DNA of 64,000 nucleotides, from positions 1 to 64,000 of the forward strand of contig JAFAZW010000081.1 of NCBI GenBank assembly GCA_019239415.1. The letters run 5' to 3'. Positions within the stretch are counted from its first letter, which is position 1. The number at the start of each line of letters is the position of its first letter. This document shows positions 1 to 13,523 of the stretch, piece by piece. Below the pieces are notes generated by a model that was given only the letters and a program-made list of their open reading frames with translations, had not been told where the DNA came from and did no database searches. Source of the DNA: Alphaproteobacteria bacterium (GTDB lineage Bacteria; Pseudomonadota; Alphaproteobacteria; Sphingomonadales; Sphingomonadaceae). Position numbers and translations under genes: made by a program.

Positions 1-2410
<2,410 letters not shown>

Positions 2411-2411
<1 letters not shown>

Positions 2412-2875
2412 TAGCGGATCATCCAGAAGAGAAGGCTGGCGAACGCCGCGCCGGCGACGGCGGCGCCCGCGACGAGCGGGTCGAGGAGGCGGCGGCCGAG
2501 CGGCCGGCGCGGATCATATTCGAAGCAGCCGATGGCGCCCCGGCGCTCCTTGTAACGGTAGACGTTGCACTCGCGCCGATAGTCGCAATTGGCCTCGAAC
2601 CAGGCGATGCCGAGCGGCGTGATCGGCACCTCGCGGCGATCGCCCTCGCCTTCGCCGTTCGGCTCCAGCAGCCCGGCCTCGAGCAGGGTGTTGACGGCCG
2701 CCGCCGCACCCGCCCAATCCTCTTTGGCGAGGGACTGGGCCGCCCATTGCAGGTCGCGGATCGTCGGCGGGTAGCGCTTCGCCTCCCAATGAAGATAGGC
2801 GCGCGCCAGCGCCGAAACCGCCGTCCCCGGCAGCGTCATCCGCGTCAGGTCGACTTTGGGCTTCTCCGCCGCCAC
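2411..2875 (-). CDS. Hypothetical protein, 154 aa, with one C-terminal TM segment
   Basis: ORF between carA and carB; hydrophobic C-terminus [19 protein letters not shown]; stop overlaps the carB start. Confidence 0.7.
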
Positions 2876-3214
2876 CTACTTGTCCTTCAGCTCGATGCCC
2901 TCGACATAAGCGAGGCGGAGATGGTTGCGCTTGGCCCAACGGATCGCACAGACCCGCTCGCGCGGCGTCGCGTTGGGGCGAATGAGGAAGAGGATGCGCG
3001 GCTCCTCATTGTCCTGGATCAGCTCGCCCGCGGAGAGCCCGCACGCACGGGTGACGTCGGCCAGCTCCGCCTCCGTATGCATGCGCGCCGTGGCGCAGGC
3101 GGAAAGAGCCAACACGCAGGTCGCGAGTGCGATAAGCGTCTCGCCGCCACGGGCCCTTCCGCCGAGCAGAGGGGGTCGGCGCCTAACCCCTGCCGAGGTG
3201 ATCAGTTCTTTCAC
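2876..3214 (-). CDS. Hypothetical small lipoprotein-like protein, 112 aa
   Basis: Hydrophobic stretch followed by a lipobox-like LSAC; abuts neighbouring ORFs. Confidence 0.6.
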   Translation of the reverse strand: MKELITSAGVRRRPPLLGGRARGGETLIALATCVLALSACATARMHTEAELADVTRACGLSAGELIQDNEEPRILFLIRPNATPRERVCAIRWAKRNHLRLAYVEGIELKDK

Positions 3215-3645
3215 GGCCGTTCGCGAGTGATGCGGTGGAGCAGGAACGCGAGATCCTCTGCTTCCTCGACAAACTGGTTGGTCATCGCGTTGCGGGCGGC
3301 GCCGTTGCCGTGAGCCCTGATGAAGGCCCGCAAGCTCGAGGGTATCTGCTGGTCCTCCGGAACGACGGAAAGCGGCATGGAAATGTCGATCGTTTCAATG
3401 GGACGTCCGCTTGCGTCGCACTCACCAGTCAGCGACAGGTTGGCGTAGCTCGAATTGAAGGCCATGTGCAGGCATAGATTGCCTACCTTCCTCGTTGCCT
3501 CGCAAGCGGCGGAGCCCTGGCGCAAGCCGCTGCACAGGACGTTCCACTTGCCGAAGCTGAATCCGTCCATCCTCAGGATGGGAACCGGCCCGGCCGTCGC
3601 GGCGCCCGCAGGAACGAGAGCCAGGAGAAGCAGCGCCTTTCTCAT
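3211..3645 (-). CDS. Hypothetical secreted protein, 144 aa
   Basis: Signal peptide MRKALLLLALVPAGAATA; 3' part of the over-extended ORF 3211..4590. Confidence 0.65.
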   Translation of the reverse strand: MRKALLLLALVPAGAATAGPVPILRMDGFSFGKWNVLCSGLRQGSAACEATRKVGNLCLHMAFNSSYANLSLTGECDASGRPIETIDISMPLSVVPEDQQIPSSLRAFIRAHGNGAARNAMTNQFVEEAEDLAFLLHRITRERP

Positions 3646-4829
3646 TCCGCCTCGCCGCGAAGCCGATTGACGAACTTCTCGAACAGATACGTGCTGTCCT
3701 GCGGCCCTGGGCTCGCCTCGGGATGATACTGGACGCTGAACGCCGGGCGGTCGGTCAGCTCCAGGCCCGCGAGGCTGCCGTCGAAGAGGCTGATATGCGT
3801 CGCCCGCGCATTGTCCGGCAACGTCTCCGTCTCGACCGCGAAGCCGTGGTTCATGCTGGTGATCTCCACCTTGCCGTCGGCGAGGCGCTTGACCGGGTGG
3901 TTGGCGCCGCGGTGGCCCTGGTGCATCTTCACCGTCGTGGCGCCGACGGCGAGGCCGAGCAGCTGGTGGCCGAGGCAGATGCCGAACAGCGGCTTGCCCG
4001 TCTCCAGCAGCTGCTGGATCACCGGCACGGCATATTCGCCCGTCGCCGCCGGGTCGCCGGGGCCGTTGGAGAGGAAGATGCCGTCCGGCCGGTGCGCCAT
4101 CACCTCGTCGAAGCTCGCGGTGGCCGGGAGCACGGTGACGCGCGCGCCGGCGTCGGCGAGGTTGCGGAAGATGTTGCGCTTCGAGCCGTAATCGATGGCG
4201 ACGACGTGGGGGCGCTCCTCGCTCCCCTCCCCTTCGCCATAGCCTTCGCCAAGGTTCCAGCGCCCGCCCGACCAGCGGTACATCTGACGGCAGGACACCT
4301 CCTTCGCGAGGTCCATCCCTTCCAGCCCCGGCCACGCCCGCGCCTTCTCGAGCAGCGCCTCGAGGTCGAACTGCCCGTCCGCCCGGTGCGCGATGACCCC
4401 GTTGGGAGCGCCCTCGTGCCGGATCTTGCGGGTGAGCGCCCGCGTGTCGACGCCCGAGAGCCCGATCCGGCCGTTCGCCCGCATCCACGCATCGAAGGTC
4501 TGGATGGCGCGGAAGCTGGAGGGCTCGGTCACGTCCTGCCGCACCACCGCGCCGAGCGCCCAGGGATTGTCGGCCTCGACGTCCTCCCAATTGGCGCCGA
4601 CATTGCCGATGTGGGGGAAGGTGAAGGTGATGATCTGGCTCGCGTAGGAGGGGTCGGTCATCACCTCCTGGTAACCGGTCATCGCGGTGTTGAAGCAGAC
4701 CTCCCCGACCGCCTCGCCCTCGGCGCCGAAGCCCCGGCCCCAGACGACGGTCCCGTCCGCCAGCACCAATACACCCGTCGCTCCGTTCGGCGCAGGCGTG
4801 GGCTTGGCGTCGGCCATCGTGGCGGGCAC
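3642..4829 (-). CDS. carA: Carbamoyl-phosphate synthase small subunit
   Basis: Class I glutamine amidotransferase motifs (LFGICLGHQLLGLA, SVQYHPEASPGP); 395 aa. Confidence 0.97.
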   Translation of the reverse strand: MPATMADAKPTPAPNGATGVLVLADGTVVWGRGFGAEGEAVGEVCFNTAMTGYQEVMTDPSYASQIITFTFPHIGNVGANWEDVEADNPWALGAVVRQDVTEPSSFRAIQTFDAWMRANGRIGLSGVDTRALTRKIRHEGAPNGVIAHRADGQFDLEALLEKARAWPGLEGMDLAKEVSCRQMYRWSGGRWNLGEGYGEGEGSEERPHVVAIDYGSKRNIFRNLADAGARVTVLPATASFDEVMAHRPDGIFLSNGPGDPAATGEYAVPVIQQLLETGKPLFGICLGHQLLGLAVGATTVKMHQGHRGANHPVKRLADGKVEITSMNHGFAVETETLPDNARATHISLFDGSLAGLELTDRPAFSVQYHPEASPGPQDSTYLFEKFVNRLRGEAE

Positions 4830-4952
4830 TCCTTTCGTGGTTGCGGCGATGTCGCTAAGCGCCGACCGCTAGGCGGCGGGCGCCGCAGCGTCAATCTATT
4901 AAACGGCACGGCGAGCGGCTATCCTGAGCGCTTTCCCGCACCCGGAGCGAAC

Positions 4953-5405
4953 ATGATCCGCGACGACATCAAGGCCGCCCTCGTCACGTCGATGAAGAGC
5001 GGCGACAAGGCGCGCACCGGTACCATCCGCCTCATCCAGTCGGCGCTCAAGAATCGCGACATCGAGCTGCGCACCGGCACCGCCCCGGCGGACGACGACG
5101 TGCTGGTCACCGAGGTCCTCCAGAAGATGGTCAAGCAACGCCGCGAATCGATCCAGCTCTACGAGCAGGGCGGCCGGCAGGAGCTCGCCGAGCAGGAGAA
5201 GGCCGAGGTGGCCGTGATCGAGGGCTTCCTGCCCGCCCAGATGAGCGACGAGGACGCCGGCGCCGCGATCGACACGATCGTCGCCGAGACGGGCGCGAGC
5301 TCGGTCAAGGACATGGGCCGCGTCATGGCGGCGGTGCGGGAACGCCTCGCCGGGCAGCTCGATATGGCCAAGGCCAGCGCCCTGGTGAAGGCGCGGTTGT
5401 CGTAG
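4953..5405 (+). CDS. GatB/YqeY domain-containing protein
   Basis: 150 aa, MIRDDIKAALVTSMKSGDKARTGTIRLIQSALKNRDIELR, typical YqeY family; directly upstream of dnaG-rpoD. Confidence 0.92.
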   Translation: MIRDDIKAALVTSMKSGDKARTGTIRLIQSALKNRDIELRTGTAPADDDVLVTEVLQKMVKQRRESIQLYEQGGRQELAEQEKAEVAVIEGFLPAQMSDEDAGAAIDTIVAETGASSVKDMGRVMAAVRERLAGQLDMAKASALVKARLS

Positions 5406-5490
5406 CGGCGGGACTGCGCAACAGTCCGAGTGGGCGAGACGCAGGAGTCGTTCGTCCCGAGCGAAGTCGAGGGGCGCAGGCACGGGGCCA

Positions 5491-5970
5491 ATGCAGTTCT
5501 GGGTCTACATCCTCCGCTGCCGCGACGGCACCTACTCTACGGGCCATACGGACGATCTCGACAAGCGGCTGTGGCAGCACCGCGAGGGGAAGAGCTGCGA
5601 CTGGACGCGGCGGCGCCTGCCGGTGGAGCTCGTCTGGTGCGACTGGGCCGGCACCCGATACGAGGCCTTGGAGTTCGAGCGCCGCGTGAAGAATTGGTCC
5701 CGCGCCAAGAGGGAAGGCCTCATCGCGGGCGATTGGGCTCGGGTGGGGTATTTTGCAAAGCCGCCTCACGAGCGCCCCTCGACTTCACCCCACGGGGTGA
5801 AGCCGGTCCTGAGCGCCGCCGCAGACGGCGTCGAAGGGCTCGGGACGAACGAGGTGGGAGGCCGGCACCAACTCCAACAGCCGCGGAGCAGTATACCGGA
5901 CTCGTTCGTCCCGAGCCAAGTCGAGGGGCGCCCCGCCGACGCTCGCGCAGAACCCGGCAAGAGCGCATGA
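5491..5970 (+). CDS. GIY-YIG nuclease superfamily protein with a repeat-derived C-terminal tail
   Basis: WVYILRCRDGTYSTGHTDDLDKRLWQHREG is a GIY-YIG core; the C-terminus runs into repeat sequence. Confidence 0.85.
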   Translation: MQFWVYILRCRDGTYSTGHTDDLDKRLWQHREGKSCDWTRRRLPVELVWCDWAGTRYEALEFERRVKNWSRAKREGLIAGDWARVGYFAKPPHERPSTSPHGVKPVLSAAADGVEGLGTNEVGGRHQLQQPRSSIPDSFVPSQVEGRPADARAEPGKSA

Positions 5971-7799
5971 GCCTCTCCCCCGCCTTCCTCGACGAGCTCC
6001 GCGCCCGCACCTCGCTGTCCGCCCTCGTCGGCCGCACGCTCAAGCTCCAGAAGGCCGGCCGCGAGTTCAAGGCCTGCTGCCCCTTCCACAACGAGAAGAC
6101 GCCGAGCTTCTACGTCAACGACGAGAAAGGCTTCTGGCACTGCTTCGGGTGCGGCGTCCACGGCGATGCCATCCGCTGGCTCACCGACCAGCGCGGCCTC
6201 CCGTTCATGGACGCGGTGAAGGAGCTGGCCGAGGCGGCGGGCATGGAAGTGCCGGCGGCCGACCCGCGCGCCCAGGAGCGCGCGGAGCGGGCGGCCGGGC
6301 TCCACGAGGTGATGAGCGCCGGCCAGGCGTGGTTCGAGGAGCAGTTGGGCGGCATCGAAGGCGCCGAGGCCCGCGCCTATCTGGAGAAGCGGGGCATCTC
6401 GGAGGCGACCCGCCGCCGCTTCGGCTTCGGCTTCGCCCCCGACGCGCGCGGCAAGCTCAAGGCGGCGCTCAAGCGGTTCGGCAACGAGGCCCTGGTTGAG
6501 TCGGGCCTGCTGATCCAGCCCGACGGGGAGCGCGAACCCTATGACCGCTTCCGCGGCCGCCTGACCTTCCCGATACGCGACCGGCGCGGCCGCGTCATCG
6601 CCTTCTCGGCCCGCATCCTCGGCGCCGGCGAGCCCAAATATCTCAATTCGCCCGACACGCCTTTGTTCGACAAGGGCCGCACCCTGTTCAACATCGACAA
6701 GGCGGCCGCCGCCGCCCGCCAGGCGAACCGCGTCGTCGTCGTCGAAGGCCAGATGGACGTCATCGCGCTCGACCAGGCGGGGATCGCCGAGGCGGTGGCG
6801 CCGCTCGGCACGGCGGTGACCGAGATGCAGCTCGCCCTCCTCTGGCGCCTCGCCCCCTGCCCGCTCGTCTGCTTCGACGGCGACGCCGCCGGCCAGAAGG
6901 CGGCGATCCGGGCGGCGCTGCGCGCCCTGCCCCACATCGCGCCCGGCCGCAGCCTCGCCTTCGTCACCCTCCCCGCCGGCCAGGACCCGGACGACCTCAT
7001 CCGCGCCGGCGGCCGTGCCGCGTTCGAGGCGCTGCTCGCCAAGCCCGAGCCGCTGGTCCAGCGCCTGTGGAAGCACGAAGCGGAAGCCGAGCCCCTCGCG
7101 ACGCCCGAGGCGAAAGCGGGCCTGCGCCGCCGCCTCCTCGACCACGTCTCGGCCATCGCCGACCCGGATGTCCGCGACCAGTATCGCGCCGACCTCCTCG
7201 CCCGGTTCGACGCCCTGACGCGGCCGCCGGCGCCGGCCCGCGCCGCCTGGCAGGGCCGCCCGGGCCGTTTCCAGCCCCGCCAGCCGGTCTCGGCGGCGGC
7301 CAAGGGCGTCGGCAGCGGCAGCCTTTCCGCGCAGACCGCGCGCGCCGTGCTCGCCGGCCTCCTCCTCCACCCCGAGGTGATTGCCGACCACAGCGAGGCG
7401 ATCGCGGCCCTGCCGCTGCCCGACAAGGGCACCGCGGACCTGCGCGACGCTTTGCTCTCCGGCGCCCTCCTCCACGGCGCGCTTGATCCCGCGGCGGTGG
7501 ATACCATATTGCAGGCCGCCGGTGCCGCCTCTCTGGCCGAGAAGCTGCGCCGGGCAAGAGGATTGGCTTTCTCCTTCACCCGCCGCGATGCCGAGCCGGA
7601 ACGCGCCCGACGCGATCTCGTTCTGGTCATCGACACATTGGCGGCGCGTCCCGGGCTCGAAGCGGCCCTGGCCGCGGCGACGGCGCGGTTGAAGGAGGAC
7701 GGGGACGAAGCGGCCTTCAGGGAGCAGCAACGGCTCCTCCAGGCCCGCGGCGAGGCGGAACGGCAGCTGGCGGCGCTCATCGAAGGCGCGGCCGGGTGA
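5967..7799 (+). CDS. dnaG: DNA primase
   Basis: CHC2 zinc finger (CCPFHNEKTPSFYVNDEKGFWHCFGCG) and Toprim (VVVVEGQMDVIAL); 610 aa. Confidence 0.98.
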   Translation: MSLSPAFLDELRARTSLSALVGRTLKLQKAGREFKACCPFHNEKTPSFYVNDEKGFWHCFGCGVHGDAIRWLTDQRGLPFMDAVKELAEAAGMEVPAADPRAQERAERAAGLHEVMSAGQAWFEEQLGGIEGAEARAYLEKRGISEATRRRFGFGFAPDARGKLKAALKRFGNEALVESGLLIQPDGEREPYDRFRGRLTFPIRDRRGRVIAFSARILGAGEPKYLNSPDTPLFDKGRTLFNIDKAAAAARQANRVVVVEGQMDVIALDQAGIAEAVAPLGTAVTEMQLALLWRLAPCPLVCFDGDAAGQKAAIRAALRALPHIAPGRSLAFVTLPAGQDPDDLIRAGGRAAFEALLAKPEPLVQRLWKHEAEAEPLATPEAKAGLRRRLLDHVSAIADPDVRDQYRADLLARFDALTRPPAPARAAWQGRPGRFQPRQPVSAAAKGVGSGSLSAQTARAVLAGLLLHPEVIADHSEAIAALPLPDKGTADLRDALLSGALLHGALDPAAVDTILQAAGAASLAEKLRRARGLAFSFTRRDAEPERARRDLVLVIDTLAARPGLEAALAAATARLKEDGDEAAFREQQRLLQARGEAERQLAALIEGAAG

Positions 7800-7823
7800 T
7801 CGGGCGGGATAACGGGATTGGTA

Positions 7824-9887
<2,064 letters not shown>

Positions 9888-10203
9888 CAAGCGCCCGAGC
9901 GTAGCGCCGCCGGTAGCTCGCTGCCGCCAGAGCAGCGCGAAGAGAGCGCGCAGCCCGGCCGGTAGGCGAGCCCGTTCGACGTGACCGGATTCACTCCCGT
10001 GACGGCTGCTCAGACCATCCAGGATTTCCCGGAGCGGCGAAGGCGTCTAGCGTTCGCCGGAGGCAGCGCCTAAACTCCGATTTCATGACCGACTTAGTCC
10101 CGCATCGACTGAAGCTACTCGCTCCGGCGGGCATGCCGGAGCCGCCCGCGCGCTAACATTGGTCGTTCGGCCCAGAAGAGGGTAATCAGGAGCGGGGACG
10201 GGA

Positions 10204-12651
10204 TTGCTGGCAGCGTGTGAACCTAATTGGACTGAAGGGGATGTGGAAACTCAAATTGTCCTGCCCCTCCTCACGCGTGCAGAGTATCTTGGAATTGAAC
10301 TAAGCAATATCAAGAGCAAAGAATTTCTCGCTCAACATGATATCGGCAAGGGCAGCTCTACACGAAAGGGGTACGTCCCTGATTTCTGCGTGTATCTTCT
10401 CTCATTGCCCGTGGTGTCGATCGAGGTAAAGTCGCCTGCCGTCTCGCTGTCCGATGGCTGGAACGAAGCTTCGCTGTACGCCCATGCCCTCAATCGCTCA
10501 TTTGGAGCGTCCCTGAATCCATGTAACTTCGTTTTTGCAACAAACGGCAAACAGTACGCTGCCGGCCGATGGGATAAGGGCCAGCCAGATCAGCAGGGCA
10601 ATGTTACCGACCTCGTCGTTGGAAGCAAGAGGCTCACTGACTTACAAAACCTTTTGGGGCGTGAGCAGCTTGAGCGGTTTGCACACGTCGCGAGCGCTGC
10701 GGTTCGCCTCATCGGATTTAGAAAACCCTCATCAAACGAGGGTGGTCAGACTCTGATCGGTTCTAAGCTTGAACCCAACACGTTTGCAGCTGACCTCTCG
10801 CCGATCCTGCGGCGCTATTTCTCGTCGCGAGACCAGAACAGTGATCCAGAAATTTATAAGAACGCCTACGTCTCCACTGACGAAGTTACGAGTTATGACA
10901 AGGTTCTAGAGTCATTCTTGGTTGATCGCCTATCCCGGTCCAAAACCCGGACGGAGGTTAAGACGACTAAAAAGCGAGCCCCTGATGTCTCAAGACGATT
11001 CGAGAGCCTCACAGCTATTAAGCCCCAGAGTGGGGAACTTCAGCTAATTATCGGAGGCGTTGGTACAGGCAAGAGCCTGTTTGCACGGCGATATAAGGAA
11101 CTTCTTCAGCCGGATTCTCTGGCTGCGCACTCGCATTGGGCTTTTATCGACTTTAACTTTGCTCCCGACGATCTTACAGGCGCTGAGGAGTGGGTTTACA
11201 AAACCTTCGTAGAAAGTTTGCTCGATGAGGGTTTACAGATAAATCTGCGCGATCCTGATGATCAGGAGCGCGTCTTTGCGTCGGATATCGCCGATCGTGA
11301 AGCGTACTACTTTAGGGTGTCTGCGGCGGAGCCCGGCCGAGGTATGCTCGAACGGGCGCGCGATATCGAAGCGTGGCGGCAAGACCCCGAGCGGTTAGCT
11401 CGGGCGTTAGCCCGTTATATCGAGGGCGATAAGGGCGAAATCCTAATAGCCGTCTTCGACAATGTGGATCGCCGTGACGCTACCAACCAACTGGCCGCCT
11501 TCCAGCTAGCGTTGTGGTTCATGCAGCAAGTTCGCTGCCTCGTGGTCTTACAAATGCGTGATACCACGTTCGAAGCCCATAAGGACGAGCGCCCCCTGGA
11601 TACCTACAAAACTGGCCAAGTTTTTCACATTGGTCCGCCGCGATTTATCGATGTCGTAAAACGTCGCCTTGAGCTGAGTCTGGCGGAACTCGCTCGGCAA
11701 GCCCCCGAGATGATTAGGTACAAGACTCCGAAGGGCGCGACCATCGCTTACCCAAAGAGCCGAGCCGGAGAGTTCTTGAAGGGCATCTATCTAGAGCTGT
11801 TTGAACGCACAAATAACGTGTCTCGGGTGCTGGAAGCGCTCGCCGGGAGGAACGTTCGCAAGGCACTAGACATGTTTATGTCCATCATGAACTCTGGCCA
11901 TATGCCGGAGGACCTCATCACCAACGTCGCTTCGGGCTATGAAATGGCACATTTCCCAGAGAGTTTGGTTTTGCGTATCCTTATGCGGCAGGACTATCGG
12001 TTTTACTCAGACAGCAGCGGGTTTATTGCTAACATTTTCTACTGTGATAACACGTGGGTTCGGCCTTCGAATCTTCTAGTCTCCGAAATCTTGTTTTTCC
12101 TTATAGATCAAAGAAAGATGCCCGGGGACAACGGGCAAATGGGCTTTGTGTGTCTTGAGAGACTGCTTGGACACCTGGAGCGGCTAGGCTTCGTGAAATC
12201 CGACGCCTTCTCGGCAGCTCAGTACACACTGGTAAAGGATCTCATAGAAGCTGACTCGGCGACTGTGTCGAAGCTGGACCTCTCAAATTGTGTGAAGGCC
12301 TCGGCTAGCGGATGGGCCCACCTCCGGATTTTGGCTTCCCGTACGGAGTATCTTGCGTCCGTTCTGCCCACCACCGCCATCAATGACCGACAGTTGGAAT
12401 CGCGAGTATACGACTTGATGCTCACGGAGAATCGGTTTGGGAAGCTCTATCCTGAGCAACAGATCCAGCTCGTTGAGCTATTCTACAGGTACCTACGGGG
12501 ACAGTTTGCCGCAGCGAAGGGCCATCCCGGTTACCACTCGCTAGGGAAGAACGGCTCTGCGTATGTCCTCGAGCAGATCGAGGATGCGGTACAGTTCTCC
12601 AAGTCGGGGACGAAGAGAGCGCGCGCGCAACTAGACTGGCTCGACGCGTAG
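10204..12651 (+). CDS. Putative PD-(D/E)XK (HsdR_N-like) nuclease fused to a P-loop NTPase; candidate defence protein, 815 aa
   Basis: N-terminus DVETQIVLPLLT...PDFCVYLLSLPVVSIEVKSP...EASLYAHALN resembles type I restriction R-subunit N-termini; Walker A GGVGTGKS; Walker B-like ILIAVFDNVD; GC and codon usage clearly lower than neighbours. Apparent TTG start with AGGAG upstream. Confidence 0.7.
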   Translation: MLAACEPNWTEGDVETQIVLPLLTRAEYLGIELSNIKSKEFLAQHDIGKGSSTRKGYVPDFCVYLLSLPVVSIEVKSPAVSLSDGWNEASLYAHALNRSFGASLNPCNFVFATNGKQYAAGRWDKGQPDQQGNVTDLVVGSKRLTDLQNLLGREQLERFAHVASAAVRLIGFRKPSSNEGGQTLIGSKLEPNTFAADLSPILRRYFSSRDQNSDPEIYKNAYVSTDEVTSYDKVLESFLVDRLSRSKTRTEVKTTKKRAPDVSRRFESLTAIKPQSGELQLIIGGVGTGKSLFARRYKELLQPDSLAAHSHWAFIDFNFAPDDLTGAEEWVYKTFVESLLDEGLQINLRDPDDQERVFASDIADREAYYFRVSAAEPGRGMLERARDIEAWRQDPERLARALARYIEGDKGEILIAVFDNVDRRDATNQLAAFQLALWFMQQVRCLVVLQMRDTTFEAHKDERPLDTYKTGQVFHIGPPRFIDVVKRRLELSLAELARQAPEMIRYKTPKGATIAYPKSRAGEFLKGIYLELFERTNNVSRVLEALAGRNVRKALDMFMSIMNSGHMPEDLITNVASGYEMAHFPESLVLRILMRQDYRFYSDSSGFIANIFYCDNTWVRPSNLLVSEILFFLIDQRKMPGDNGQMGFVCLERLLGHLERLGFVKSDAFSAAQYTLVKDLIEADSATVSKLDLSNCVKASASGWAHLRILASRTEYLASVLPTTAINDRQLESRVYDLMLTENRFGKLYPEQQIQLVELFYRYLRGQFAAAKGHPGYHSLGKNGSAYVLEQIEDAVQFSKSGTKRARAQLDWLDA

Positions 12652-12742
12652 CGCGGCCCCGTTGCTCTCCGCCAAAACACTAGAAAAACCGCCCCCCAAA
12701 CCCCATCTCCCTTCAGCAACAGGACAAAGACAGGAGCCCCCG

Positions 12743-13015
12743 ATGGCAGGCGGCTGGTCGCGCGATGGCGCGGTGCAGGATCAGATCGACGATACGGTGA
12801 TGGACGCCGTGCTGGCGGCGCGCGCCCGCCTCGCCGCCGCCGTGTCGGCCGAGGGCGAGACGCATTGCGTCGAGTGCGGCGAGGAGATCCCGCTGAAGCG
12901 CCGCCAGGCCATGCCGGGCGCGCGGACCTGCGTCGCCTGCCAGTCCGGCCGCGACGCCCGCACGCCCACCGTCGGCATCAACCGCCGCGGCAGCAAGGAC
13001 AGCCAGCTGCGCTGA
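12743..13015 (+). CDS. DksA/TraR-type C4 zinc-finger protein, 90 aa
   Basis: CVECGEEIPLKRRQAMPGARTCVACQ zinc-finger motif. Confidence 0.9.
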   Translation: MAGGWSRDGAVQDQIDDTVMDAVLAARARLAAAVSAEGETHCVECGEEIPLKRRQAMPGARTCVACQSGRDARTPTVGINRRGSKDSQLR

Positions 13016-13016
13016 A

Positions 13017-13130
13017 GGGGACATGTTCCTTTCCCGACGGAAAAGGTACGTGTCCCCAATCCGCCCAATGTACCGCGCGACCCTCCGAGGAATGGGGACA
13101 CGTACCTTTCTTCGAAAGGAACATGTCCCC
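13017..13130. repeat. Pair of imperfect palindromic repeats (family GGGGACATGTTCCTTTC...GGTACGTGTCCCC)
   Basis: Palindromes 13017-13057 and 13094-13130 share arms in opposite orientation; related copy at 14765-14800. Confidence 0.85.
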
Positions 13131-13190
13131 GGTGGGAGACGCTTTCCCTACCCTCGTCCGCTCCGCCGAATGGCCAAGCTGCTCTTTGCA

Positions 13191-13352
13191 CCCGAAGGAC
13201 CGAAGCACCGAAGCACCCGGGGCCGTGGACAGGCCGCGCCAGACCGACCCCGCCCCTGGAAAAGGAGCGATGACATCGCTCAACGCGTGGCGATCGCAAG
13301 GGCTCGGCTTGCCCGCCGGCCGCAGCCCCTTCGGGTCCTTCGGTCCTTCGGG
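13191..13352. repeat. 15-bp perfect inverted repeat pair CCCGAAGGACCGAAG / CTTCGGTCCTTCGGG
   Basis: Arms 13191-13205 and 13338-13352. Confidence 0.8.
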
Positions 13353-13472
13353 TGAACCCTGCACCGCGTTCGCGACCGCACCGCGATGAGAGCCGACGCA
13401 ACGGATCAGTCCCGCTCTCCCCTGCCGCCGGCCGTGGGCCCGGGGCCAACGGGCATCCCCCCCTGCGGCCCA

Positions 13473-13487
13473 GAACGAAAAAAGAAC
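13473..13487. promoter_or_regulatory. Candidate alphaproteobacterial LexA/SOS box GAAC-N7-GAAC
   Basis: GAACGAAAAAAGAAC, about 37 bp upstream of the ATG at 13524; TATATT at 13511-13516 could be the -10. Confidence 0.45.
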
Positions 13488-13523
13488 TACCCTGTGGCCG
13501 CTGTTTCTGTTATATTCCGAGAC

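Noticed and set aside
10204-12651. Considered a type I restriction R subunit (HsdR)
   Set aside because: No SF2 helicase motor motifs and no hsdM/hsdS neighbours; single P-loop with a STAND/AAA-like Walker B instead.
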